Source: Deltaproteobacteria bacterium (GTDB taxonomy: Bacteria; Desulfobacterota; DSM-4660; Desulfatiglandales; Desulfatiglandaceae). Taken from it: a stretch of 64,000 bases of DNA. Made by a program: the position numbers and the translations under genes. Below, piece by piece: positions 44,629 to 53,403 of the stretch. Numbering within the stretch: position 1 is the first letter of the stretch; every line of letters starts with the position of its first letter. Location: NCBI GenBank assembly GCA_021737785.1, contig JAIPDI010000024.1, positions 1 to 64,000 on the forward strand, written 5' to 3'. Below the pieces are notes generated by a model. It was not told the origin of the DNA. It worked only from the letters and a program-made list of their open reading frames with translations, and made no database searches.

Positions 44629-45771
44629 TTGGAAATAATTAAATATACAGAGGAACACCGGATTTTCAGGGAGGCGGTCAGGCGGTTTTTTGCCAAAGAG
44701 GTCATCCCCTATACCGACGAATGGGAAGAGGCCGGAAGGGTCCCCAAAAGCGTGTGGCGGAAGATGGGGGAGCAGGGGTTTCTCTGTATGGATGTGCCCG
44801 AGGAGTATGGCGGACTGGGGGCTGATTTTCTTTATTCGGTCATCCTGACCGAGGAATTGGGGAAAACGGGCAACACCGGATTGGCCGCGCCGCTTCACAG
44901 CGATATTGTGGTCCCCTACATCACCTCATTCGGCTCCGAAGAACTCAAGAAAAAATACCTTCCCGGATGCGTTTCCGGAGAGCTGATCACTGCCGTGGCC
45001 ATGACCGAACCCAACACCGGAAGCGATCTGGCAGCCATCCGGACCACTGCCGTGGAAGATGGGGATGGAATCGTGATCAACGGCCAGAAGACCTTTATCA
45101 GCAATGGGCTGAATTGCGGGCTGGTGGTCCTGGCGGCCAGAGATCCAACGATCGAAAATCCCTATCAGGCCATTGATCTCTATCTGGTGGAGGAAGGCAC
45201 CCCGGGGTTTGAAAAGGGAAAAAAGATTAAGAAAGTGGGATGGCACAGCCAGGACACGGCCGAACTTTTCTTCAGCGACTGTCGCATCCCCGGGACACAC
45301 CGTCTGGGAAATAAGGGCGGCGGTTTCATGATACTGATGGAAAAGCTCCAGCAGGAGCGGCTCATGTGCTGTATTATCGCGGTCACCGCTGCCGAACGCA
45401 TGCTGGAAATGACCATCCAATACTGCAAGGAGAGGAGCGCCTTCGGCCGCCCTATTTCAAAATTTCAGAATACCCAGTTCAAGATCGTTGAGATGGCCAC
45501 CGAGATCCGGCTGGGCCGGACATTTGTGGACAAGCTGATCGTGGATCACATGGAAGGGGCCAATGTGGTGGTCAATGTATCCATGGCCAAATACTGGACC
45601 TCTGAAATGGCCATGCGTGTGGCCGACGGGTGTGTCCAGCTCCACGGGGGCTACGGATACTGTGAGGAATATCCGATCGCCCGGGCCTGGAGAGATGCCC
45701 GGGTGCTCTCCATCTTTGCCGGGACCAGCGAGATCATGAAGGGCATCGCCGCTAAATTCATGGGACTCTGA
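44629..45771 (+). CDS. LCAD-type acyl-CoA dehydrogenase
   Basis: A 380-residue flavoenzyme. The TTG at 44629 is favoured by GGAGAGGAGG 8 bases upstream and gives the usual family start; an ATG at 44587 would add 14 residues. FAD/substrate segments AMTEPNTGSDLAA and QLHGGYGYCEEYPIARAWRDARV are present. The position of the medium-chain catalytic Glu is Ala (SIFAGTSEIM); long-chain/isovaleryl-type enzymes instead use the Glu of QERL, present here as LQQERL. The substrate is likely long-chain or branched acyl-CoA. Confidence 0.88.
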   Translation: MEIIKYTEEHRIFREAVRRFFAKEVIPYTDEWEEAGRVPKSVWRKMGEQGFLCMDVPEEYGGLGADFLYSVILTEELGKTGNTGLAAPLHSDIVVPYITSFGSEELKKKYLPGCVSGELITAVAMTEPNTGSDLAAIRTTAVEDGDGIVINGQKTFISNGLNCGLVVLAARDPTIENPYQAIDLYLVEEGTPGFEKGKKIKKVGWHSQDTAELFFSDCRIPGTHRLGNKGGGFMILMEKLQQERLMCCIIAVTAAERMLEMTIQYCKERSAFGRPISKFQNTQFKIVEMATEIRLGRTFVDKLIVDHMEGANVVVNVSMAKYWTSEMAMRVADGCVQLHGGYGYCEEYPIARAWRDARVLSIFAGTSEIMKGIAAKFMGL

Positions 45772-45839
45772 GGAAGGGTGATTGGCAAGTGCCAATTGCG
45801 CTCGGGCAATATTATTCTATTTGGAAGGGAGGAAACAGC

Positions 45840-46493
45840 ATGGAGCATCCGATTGATCATTACTGGCAGCTTCGTTTGACAGCCCTCAAGGAGGCATTGG
45901 AAAACAATAATTTCGAGGTGTTCATCGCAGACAATGCCGTTGATGCAGGCCATCTGGTCTTGGAAAAGATCCTTCCCAAAATAAGCCCCCGCCGTATCTC
46001 ATGGGGAGGGTCCATGACCTTTATCGCCACCGGCCTCTATGACGCGCTGAAGGGGATGCCGAACCTGGAGGTCCTGGACACCTTCAACAAGTCCCTGACC
46101 CCGGAGGATGCCCTGGAGCTGCGAAGGCAGTCCCTCTTGACAGATCTCTTCATCACCGGAACCAATGCCGTAACAGAGACAGGGGAGCTGGTCAACCTGG
46201 ATATGACCGGCAACCGTGTGGCCGCGATCACCTTCGGCCCCAGACATGTGGTAATCCTGGTCGGCAGGAACAAAATCGCTTCCGATCTGGAGGCGGCGAT
46301 GGTACGGATCAAGGAATATGCCGCACCTGCCAATGCCATGCGGTTGGATAAGAAGGCGCCTTGCGTAAAAACATCTATTTGCGAGGAATGCAAATCCCCG
46401 GACCGCATTTGCAACACCTGGACCATTACCCAGAAGTCCTTCCCCAAAGGGAGGGTCAAGATCGTCTTGATCAATGAAAGCCTGGGACTCTGA
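45840..46493 (+). CDS. LUD-domain protein (LutC/YkgG-like)
   Basis: A 217-residue protein with a LUD fold (segments RRISWGGSMTFIATG, VTETGELVNLDMTGNRVAA and GRNKIASDLEAA). LUD proteins are accessory subunits of lactate utilisation or general redox complexes. It has a C-terminal pair of Cys motifs (CVKTSICEECKSPDRIC) that could bind a cluster. AGGGAGG precedes the ATG. It lies between an acyl-CoA dehydrogenase and the Liv transporter. Confidence 0.82.
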   Translation: MEHPIDHYWQLRLTALKEALENNNFEVFIADNAVDAGHLVLEKILPKISPRRISWGGSMTFIATGLYDALKGMPNLEVLDTFNKSLTPEDALELRRQSLLTDLFITGTNAVTETGELVNLDMTGNRVAAITFGPRHVVILVGRNKIASDLEAAMVRIKEYAAPANAMRLDKKAPCVKTSICEECKSPDRICNTWTITQKSFPKGRVKIVLINESLGL

Positions 46494-46754
46494 TACACGG
46501 CGTTGACGACTCATTTGACGGCAGGCTGCAGCCAGAGGCGCCTGCCAGCATATTCAGGTTGACCTCGCCGGTTTCAAGATGTATATGAGTGGGCAAGGTT
46601 CAGCGTGTAAGAAAGGGCCATGTCCCACTCCGTCAATGATCCCTAAAGGGAGATCCGCGGGTGAATCACGATTGCAGGATCCACTGCCTCAGGGGATATC
46701 GGCACACGCGCCTGAGGTTCGATACAGCAACCACAAATAGAGGGAGGAAACGCA

Positions 46755-47999
46755 ATGAGGAAAGGGAAAGGAATGAAACAGGGGTTTTCAGTGGCGGGCA
46801 TCGCCCTGCTCGGATGTCTTTTGGCCATGACGCTTGTCTTTCTGCCAGGTCATGCGGAGGCCCGGAATATCAAGGTGGGGATCATCGACTGCTACAGCGG
46901 GCCTGCGGCCGTTTACGGCAATGACGCGCTCAACGGCTTCAAAATGGCCGTGGACGAAATCAACAAGGAAGGGGTCTTGGGGGGCAAAATCGAGTGGACC
47001 AAGAGGGATACCAAATTCAAGGTGGACCTTGCCCTCAACATGGCCAAGGAACTGGTCATGCGGGAGGATGTGGATGTCATTGTGGGCACCATCAACAGCG
47101 GGGCCGCCATGGCCGTGTCAGAGGCCATTGCCAAAAAGGAAAAGGTGCCGTTTATTGCATGGATCTCCAAGAGTGAAAAAATCACCGGCGAGAAGGGTCA
47201 TCGTTACGTCTTCTCCACCGGCGAAAACACGGCCATGGCCGGAAAGGCCGGCGGGGTGGCCCTTTCCAAAAAGCCCTATGTCAAATACTGGATTGCCGGG
47301 GATGACTATGAATATGGACACGCCATCGGCAACGCTGCATGGCGAAACTTGAAGGCCGGGAAACCCGATGTGGAGAAGATCGGGGAATCGTGGTGGAAGC
47401 CGGGCGAGCCGGACCTGACGCCTTACATCACCGCCATATTGGCGGCAAAACCGGATGCCGTCATATTCTGCACGGGCGGAAAGAGTATGACCAACGTCTT
47501 GAAGGCGGTCAAGGCCACAGGCATGGCCGAAAAGGTCCCCATCTGGATCCATACGGCCACGGATCACGCCGTCCTGAAACCGTTGGGGTCAGAGGCCCCG
47601 GAGGGCGTGATGGGGACTATGGATTACCATTTCTATTATCCCGACTCCAAAACCAACAAGGCGTTTGTAGAGAAATTCGAGGCCGCATACGGTCAGGCGC
47701 CCGGGTTCCCCGCATTCCACGGCTATATCACTGCATATTACATCGCTGAGGCATTCAAAAAGGCGGGCTCTCTGGACACGGAAAAATTCATTGATGCCCT
47801 GGAGGGGATGAAGATTCAAAGTCCTGTGGGTGAACTGGAGATGCGGGCCTGCGACCATCAGGTCGTGCTTCCCATGTATCTGGGCGTTACCAAAAAGGCA
47901 GAGGGGAAGGATTTCGCGATTTCCACTGAGATCGTCACCCTCACCGGCGACGAGGTCATGCCCACCTGTGACGAAATTAAGGCGGCGCGGGGCGAGTAG
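46755..47999 (+). CDS. livK: Branched-chain-type ABC substrate-binding protein
   Basis: A 414-residue periplasmic binding protein with a signal peptide (residues about 9-35, cleaved after HAEA). The Peripla_BP_6 fold has IKVGIIDCYSGPAAVYGNDALNG and a long C-terminal lobe. GGAGG lies before the ATG. The ligand may be a branched amino acid, an amide or an organic acid; sequence alone cannot tell. It starts a five-gene Liv cluster, after a 261-base gap with an imperfect hairpin (CCTCAGG..CCTGAGG). Confidence 0.88.
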   Translation: MRKGKGMKQGFSVAGIALLGCLLAMTLVFLPGHAEARNIKVGIIDCYSGPAAVYGNDALNGFKMAVDEINKEGVLGGKIEWTKRDTKFKVDLALNMAKELVMREDVDVIVGTINSGAAMAVSEAIAKKEKVPFIAWISKSEKITGEKGHRYVFSTGENTAMAGKAGGVALSKKPYVKYWIAGDDYEYGHAIGNAAWRNLKAGKPDVEKIGESWWKPGEPDLTPYITAILAAKPDAVIFCTGGKSMTNVLKAVKATGMAEKVPIWIHTATDHAVLKPLGSEAPEGVMGTMDYHFYYPDSKTNKAFVEKFEAAYGQAPGFPAFHGYITAYYIAEAFKKAGSLDTEKFIDALEGMKIQSPVGELEMRACDHQVVLPMYLGVTKKAEGKDFAISTEIVTLTGDEVMPTCDEIKAARGE

Positions 48000-48097
48000 T
48001 CCGGCACGATTGAGGGATTGTTCATTCGGGGGTTGAGGCATTAGATGATCCATTCTCTGATTCCTCAATTCCTGAATCCTTTCAAGGAACCCATGCC

Positions 48098-48994
48098 ATG
48101 GAATTATTGCAGACCATTACCCTTCCTGCTTTGGGCAGCCATCTCCTGGTAGGTCTCAGCCGTGCCATGATCCTCTTTGTGGTAACCTCCGGGATGAGCC
48201 TTGTATTAGGTGTATTGAGGGTCCCCAATGTCGCTCACGGCTCCCTCTATATGATCGGCGCCTTCGCCGCGTTCAGTATCTCCCACCTGTTCGGCGGAGG
48301 ACCTCTCGGATTCTGGCTGGCACTGATCCTCTCTCCCTTCGTGGTGGCCGCAGTGAGCCTCATCGCCGAACGCTCCCTGTTCTGTCATCTGTACGAAAGA
48401 GAGCACCTCATGCTCCTCCTCTTCACCTTTGCGCTCATGCTCATCCTGGGCGATCTGGTTAAGATGGTCTGGGGGGCGGATTACCGGTCCATTATGGCCC
48501 CCGAATTTTTCCGGGGGTCTGTTACCCTGTTCGAGGCCCCCTTTCCCCGCTACAACCTCTTTCTCTTGGTCGTCGGCCCCCTGGTGGCCGTCGGGCTCTG
48601 GCTCTTCTCCAATAAGACCCGGGTCGGAAAGATCGCGCGGGCGGCAGCGGTGGACAGGGAGATGGTAGGCGCCATCGGGATCAATGTGAGCTGGGTCTTC
48701 GCTTTTGCCTTTGTGCTGGGATGCTTCCTGGCAGGATTGGGCGGGGCGCTGGTCTCCCCCACGGTGAGCATCACCATCGGGATGGACCATGACATCATCA
48801 TGGATGCCTTTCTTATCGTCACCATCGGGGGCCTGGGCAATATGTGGGGGGCCATGGTCGGTTCCCTCATCTTCGGCATCACCCAGTCCTTCGGCGTGCT
48901 GTTTCTGCCTCAGTTCGCCATTGTCTTTCCCTATCTTGAGGTGGTGATCATCCTGATCTGGCGGCCTACCGGGCTGCTTAAATCGGTCTGGTAA
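48098..48994 (+). CDS. livH: Liv-type ABC permease 1
   Basis: A 298-residue inner-membrane permease with about eight helices. The LivH signature is MSLVLGVLRVPNVAHGSLYMIGAFA, and the C-terminus has IGGLGNMWGAMVGSLIFG. It forms a heterodimer with LivM and is driven by LivG/LivF. The 98-base gap before it holds short ATTCCTCAATTCC repeats. Confidence 0.9.
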   Translation: MELLQTITLPALGSHLLVGLSRAMILFVVTSGMSLVLGVLRVPNVAHGSLYMIGAFAAFSISHLFGGGPLGFWLALILSPFVVAAVSLIAERSLFCHLYEREHLMLLLFTFALMLILGDLVKMVWGADYRSIMAPEFFRGSVTLFEAPFPRYNLFLLVVGPLVAVGLWLFSNKTRVGKIARAAAVDREMVGAIGINVSWVFAFAFVLGCFLAGLGGALVSPTVSITIGMDHDIIMDAFLIVTIGGLGNMWGAMVGSLIFGITQSFGVLFLPQFAIVFPYLEVVIILIWRPTGLLKSVW

Positions 48995-49007
48995 GGAGGA
49001 GCGGATC

Positions 49008-49958
49008 GTGTCGAAGGGAATCTTCAACCTGAAATCGTTCGGACCTGCAGCCGTCATGCTGGTCATACTGGCATCTCTGCCTACCCTCCTCCCCAGGTTC
49101 TATGTCTATATTCTTGCCGTCATCTTTGTGATGGCCCTGCTGGCCATGAGCCTCAATATGCTCGTGGGACACGGCGGTCTGTTCCAGTTTCACCATGGGG
49201 CCTTCTACGGCGTCGGGGCCTATACCGCCGCTCTGATGCTGACCAAGACGTCCCTCCCCGCATGGATGGGACTCGTGGCCGGGCCTTTTGCGGCCGCCTT
49301 TGTAGGACTCGTTATCGGTGTCTTCTGCGTCCGGCTTAACCGGCTCTATTTCGGCATGCTCCAGATCTCATTGGGATCGCTCCTCTGGGCCATCGCTTTC
49401 CGCTGGTACAACGTTACGGGCGGCGACGACGGAATCCACGGCATCCCCCTTCCTTCGCTGATCGCCTCGTCCACAGGCGCATACTACTGCGGTCTGATCC
49501 TTCTCACCCTCTCCCTACTTGTCCTGTACCTGATCTACAAGTCCCCTTTCGGCGCCACGCTCCAGGCCATTCGAGATAACCCCGAACGGTGCGAGGCCAT
49601 CGGCATCCATGTGAGGCACCACCAGCTCATGGCCATCGTCATCGCCACCTTCTTTGCAGGGATCTCAGGGGTCCTCTTTGTGGTGGTGGAAGGGTCTGTT
49701 TTTCCAGATCTTCTCTTCTGGGTCTTCTCTCTGGAGGTCTTCATCATGTGCCTGTTGGGAGGATGGTTCACCTTTGCCGGACCCATTTTCGGGGCTGCCA
49801 TCATCGTATCCCTCAGGACATTCGTAGGAACCTACACCGAGTACTGGACCCTGATTCTCGGTATCATGCTGATCCTCCTCATCTTCTTCCTGCCGGAAGG
49901 GGTATGGGGCTACCTGTTGGAAAAACTGGGCGGGCGGAAACATAAGGAATATAGATAA
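49008..49958 (+). CDS. livM: Liv-type ABC permease 2
   Basis: A 316-residue permease with about nine helices. The sequence LAMSLNMLVGHGGLFQFHHGAFYGVGAY matches the LivM family, and IRDNPERCEAIGI is the coupling segment. It starts at GTG with GGAGGA upstream, 13 bases after livH. Confidence 0.9.
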   Translation: MSKGIFNLKSFGPAAVMLVILASLPTLLPRFYVYILAVIFVMALLAMSLNMLVGHGGLFQFHHGAFYGVGAYTAALMLTKTSLPAWMGLVAGPFAAAFVGLVIGVFCVRLNRLYFGMLQISLGSLLWAIAFRWYNVTGGDDGIHGIPLPSLIASSTGAYYCGLILLTLSLLVLYLIYKSPFGATLQAIRDNPERCEAIGIHVRHHQLMAIVIATFFAGISGVLFVVVEGSVFPDLLFWVFSLEVFIMCLLGGWFTFAGPIFGAAIIVSLRTFVGTYTEYWTLILGIMLILLIFFLPEGVWGYLLEKLGGRKHKEYR

Positions 49959-50693
49959 ATGCTGCGGGTGAAGGGATTACACAAATCATTTGACGACTTC
50001 CGGGCGGTGGGCGGCGCCGATCTCACGGTGGAGGCGGGCCAGTTGGTGGCGGTCATCGGACCGAACGGCGCAGGCAAGACGACCCTTTTCAACCTGATCA
50101 CCGGGCAGCTCAAGCCGGATATGGGAAGAATCACCTTCAATAATGAGGACATCGCCAGGCTCCCCCCCTATGAAATCTGCAGGAAAGGGATTGCCCGTTC
50201 ATTCCAGATCGCCAATATCTTCCCCCGGCTCAGCGTGTTTCGGAATGTGCAGGTGTCTGTCCTGTCCCAGCAGCGGAAGAGCACCCGGCTGTTCCGCCCT
50301 GTCCGGACAATGGCCCTGGAGGAGACCCGGAGAATATTGGAAAATGTGGGCCTTTTTGATAAGGCGGATACCATCGCAGGCGCCCTGGCCCATGGAGACC
50401 AGAGGGCATTGGAGATCGCCATCGCCCTGGGCAATAATCCGCAACTCCTGGTGCTGGATGAGCCCACGGCCGGGATGTCCGCCGAAGAAACCGGGGCGAC
50501 CATGGCGCTCATCCGGCGACTGGCGGATGAACAGGGCTTGACTATCCTCTTCTGCGAGCACGATATGGAGATGGTCTTCAATGTGGCCCAGAGCATCATG
50601 GTCATGCATCAGGGGGTAACCATCCTCCAGGCAGGACCGGAGGCTGTCCACAATTCGCGTCAGGTTCAGGAATGTTATCTGGGGGGGGCCTGA
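49959..50693 (+). CDS. livG: Liv-type ABC ATPase G
   Basis: A 244-residue ATPase. Walker A GPNGAGKTTLF, signature AHGDQRALEIA, Walker B LLVLDEPTAGMS and the switch His in EHDMEMV. The ABC signature is the LivG-type variant A-H-G-D-Q. It starts at the base after the livM stop. Confidence 0.93.
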   Translation: MLRVKGLHKSFDDFRAVGGADLTVEAGQLVAVIGPNGAGKTTLFNLITGQLKPDMGRITFNNEDIARLPPYEICRKGIARSFQIANIFPRLSVFRNVQVSVLSQQRKSTRLFRPVRTMALEETRRILENVGLFDKADTIAGALAHGDQRALEIAIALGNNPQLLVLDEPTAGMSAEETGATMALIRRLADEQGLTILFCEHDMEMVFNVAQSIMVMHQGVTILQAGPEAVHNSRQVQECYLGGA

Positions 50694-50695
50694 TC

Positions 50696-51394
50696 ATGCT
50701 GCAAGTGGAAGGAATTCATACTTATTACGGCCTGAGCCACATCCTGTTCGGCGTGTCGCTCCAGGTGACTCAAGGGGAAATCGTCTGTCTTCTGGGGAGA
50801 AACGGCGCCGGAAAAAGCACCACCATGCGGAGCATCATGGGTCTGACTCCGCCCAAGGAGGGGAGCATCCGCTTCAAGGGAACATCCATCAAGGGGAGAA
50901 AGCCTTATCAACTGGCCCGCCAGGGCATGGGATATGTGCCGGATAACCGCAGGGTCTTTGCCGATTTGACGGTGGGCGACAACCTCGACATATCCGAGCG
51001 CAAGGTGGAAGCGCCCTTCCCCTGGACCAAACAAGGGGTCTATGATTTTTTTCCTGCCCTGGGCCATATCGATTCCCGAAAGGCCGGTTTTCTGAGCGGC
51101 GGAGAACAGCAGATGCTGACCATTGCCCGGGCCCTCATGACCAACCCCGACTTTCTCCTTTTAGATGAACCCACGGAAGGCCTGGCGCCCCTTATTGTGG
51201 ATGACCTCGAACAACGGATCGGCAGACTTCGGGAGAGAGGGCTCACCGTCCTGTTGGCCGAGCAGAATCAGAAGGTCGCCCTGCGCCTCAGCGACCGGGG
51301 GTACGTGATTGATAACGGGGCCATCCGCTATCACGGAACCATCGATGATCTGCGGGAAAACGAAGAAGTAAAGAAAAAGTACCTGCTGGTCTGA
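50696..51394 (+). CDS. livF: Liv-type ABC ATPase F
   Basis: A 232-residue ATPase: Walker A GRNGAGKSTTMRS, signature LSGGEQQMLTIARAL, Walker B FLLLDEPTEGLAP, and a Gln instead of His in the switch region (AEQNQKV), as is usual for LivF. The ATG at 50696 follows livG by two bases. Confidence 0.93.
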   Translation: MLQVEGIHTYYGLSHILFGVSLQVTQGEIVCLLGRNGAGKSTTMRSIMGLTPPKEGSIRFKGTSIKGRKPYQLARQGMGYVPDNRRVFADLTVGDNLDISERKVEAPFPWTKQGVYDFFPALGHIDSRKAGFLSGGEQQMLTIARALMTNPDFLLLDEPTEGLAPLIVDDLEQRIGRLRERGLTVLLAEQNQKVALRLSDRGYVIDNGAIRYHGTIDDLRENEEVKKKYLLV

Positions 51395-51456
51395 GGCATT
51401 AACGCGCAGAAGTCAGGGCCTTGGAAGTTGAGAGAACCACAGGTTGAGAGATTCGG

Positions 51457-52752
51457 ATGGGGAATGTTTTTATTGTGAAGAAAGGGCGGAAGGTTTTCTT
51501 TGACCTTCCTGCCGGATGGAATCTCCTGACCTTCGCCGACCCCAAGGACCCGCCTCCCGCCGCAGACATCGGCGGCCTGGCAAAGAGGGCCTTGAACTGT
51601 CCGGTGGGATCGCCGACATTGCAGGAACAGCTTTCGCCGTCGGACACGGTGGCCATACTGGTTGAGGATCTGACCCGGGCCTCGCCCAAAGGGATTATCC
51701 TGAAAGCGGTCCTTGAAGAACTGGAGGAGGTCCGCATCCCCGATGACCATATCGTCATGGTTATGGCCTTGGGCACCCATCGGGGATTGACGTCCGATGA
51801 ATTGGCGGGCGCGTTCGGCACAGATCTCCTGGCACGATATTCATTTGTCAATCACGACTGTCGCGCGCCGGACCTGGTCCCGGTGGGCCGGCTTCCCACA
51901 GGGCAGTGGGTCAAAATTAATCGGGCAGTCAAGGAGGCGGGATTCAAGATCGGGATAGGCTCCATCTTCCCCCATCCCATGAACGGATTCGGCGGGGGCG
52001 GGAAGATCCTCTTCCCCGGGGTGGCAGACTTTGATTCCATACGGGAGCATCACTTCAAATACACCTTTCATGAGGGTACCGCCCTAGGAAAGGTGGCGGA
52101 GAATCCCTTTTATGAACAGGTCTCGGGCATCGCAAGGGAAGCCGGCCTGGATTTCATCATAAACACCGTCCTCGATCAGAAGGATCAGGCCCACGATCTC
52201 GTTTGCGGCGATCCGGTGCACGCCCATCTCGCGGGCATCGAGAGAAGCAGGGGAATTATCTCTCAGGAGTTTCCTGAAAAGGCGGATTTGACCGTCATCA
52301 CCTCGTTTCCCTATTCAGAAGGTCCCCAGATCGTCAAGCCTTTGGCCCCGGCCGCCATGGTGACCCGGGAGGGGGGCTGTATCATCCTGTGTGCAGATCT
52401 TGCGGGGGAGCTTCCGGATCCTTTTGTGGAGCGCTTTGAACGATTTCACGAGGACCATGGTCATGATCTCTTGGGGGGCGTTCTGGATCATTTCCGGGAG
52501 AACCGCCTGATCATGGAGGGAGGCGCCATCGATTTCAACATGGCGTTGGCCATGACACTGGCTACCCAGCACCGATTCAAGACAATCCTGGTCTCTGAAG
52601 ACATTTCCAGGGAAGAGGGAGGGAAAATGGGCTTTGCCCATGCCGGGGATCTACAGGAGGCCTTTGAGCTGGCTGAGGCTGTTTCCCCCGGCCGCAATGT
52701 TCACGTCATCCCCTCGGGCGGGGTTATCCTCCCGGTACTCAGGCCTCGCTGA
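51457..52752 (+). CDS. LarA-family (lactate racemase-like, DUF2088) protein
   Basis: A 431-residue LarA homologue. LarA is a nickel-pincer-nucleotide enzyme that racemises lactate. All key residues are at nearly identical positions to L. plantarum LarA: H108, H173 (LarA H174), K183 (K184) and H199 (H200), with GTHRGLTSDEL and GGGGKILFPGVA. No larB, larC or larE is visible in the window, so the cofactor genes must lie elsewhere. With the LUD protein and Liv transporter it suggests hydroxy-acid use. The substrate may not be lactate. Confidence 0.85.
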   Translation: MGNVFIVKKGRKVFFDLPAGWNLLTFADPKDPPPAADIGGLAKRALNCPVGSPTLQEQLSPSDTVAILVEDLTRASPKGIILKAVLEELEEVRIPDDHIVMVMALGTHRGLTSDELAGAFGTDLLARYSFVNHDCRAPDLVPVGRLPTGQWVKINRAVKEAGFKIGIGSIFPHPMNGFGGGGKILFPGVADFDSIREHHFKYTFHEGTALGKVAENPFYEQVSGIAREAGLDFIINTVLDQKDQAHDLVCGDPVHAHLAGIERSRGIISQEFPEKADLTVITSFPYSEGPQIVKPLAPAAMVTREGGCIILCADLAGELPDPFVERFERFHEDHGHDLLGGVLDHFRENRLIMEGGAIDFNMALAMTLATQHRFKTILVSEDISREEGGKMGFAHAGDLQEAFELAEAVSPGRNVHVIPSGGVILPVLRPR

Positions 52753-52970
52753 ACCGGGTGCCTTCACACTCTTTTTCACCTGAAGACGTCGAATATAACC
52801 GGCAATCCTCATGTTGCCTTTTGCACGGATGGTATAGGGTTGCAGCGGGGCCGTGAGTGTCTGGAGTCGTCTTACGGCGACACTGCAAACGGGAGATTCG
52901 GAACATCTGAATTCCAAGCTCAGAATTGCTGAAATATAGGACAACGGTCTCACTTATCGGGTATTTCTGT

Positions 52971-53402
52971 ATGTCGGAGGAGATGACGAAAAAAATCACC
53001 ATCAGCCATGAAGTGAGGATGACGGTTCCTTTTCATGATGTGGATCCCATGCAGATCGTCTGGCATGGCAACTACCTGAAATATTTTGATATCGCAAGGT
53101 TTGGGGTGTTCAACAAGGCAGGGATTGATCTCTGGGAGTTTTATGAGAAGACAGGCTACCTTTTTCCGATTACCAAGACGAACACAAAGCACATCCTGCC
53201 ATTGCGGTATCGCGACGAATTCTGTTGCACCGCAACTATTGTTGAGGCAAAGATCAAGATTGTCATAGATTTTGAGATAAGGCTTGACGGAAGGGATGAG
53301 ATCTTTACCAAAGGAAGAGGCGATCAGGTCGCGGTGAAATATCCCGAAATGGAGATGATGTTGGAAATTCCGGAGGAAATCCGAAGGGCCCTGGGGTTTT
53401 GA
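52971..53402 (+). CDS. Hot-dog acyl-CoA/ACP thioesterase
   Basis: A 143-residue 4HBT/YbgC-type thioesterase. The motif PFHDVDPMQIVWHGNYLKYFDIAR holds the acidic catalytic Asp and the conserved HGNY. It probably releases acyl chains from CoA or ACP. The start is uncertain (52971 or 52983; the visible GGAGGAG is too close to the latter). The gap from the LarA-like gene has only a weak hairpin (AGTGTC..GACACT). Its stop is followed in two bases by the fatty-acid kinase gene. Confidence 0.8.
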   Translation: MSEEMTKKITISHEVRMTVPFHDVDPMQIVWHGNYLKYFDIARFGVFNKAGIDLWEFYEKTGYLFPITKTNTKHILPLRYRDEFCCTATIVEAKIKIVIDFEIRLDGRDEIFTKGRGDQVAVKYPEMEMMLEIPEEIRRALGF

Positions 53403-53403
53403 A

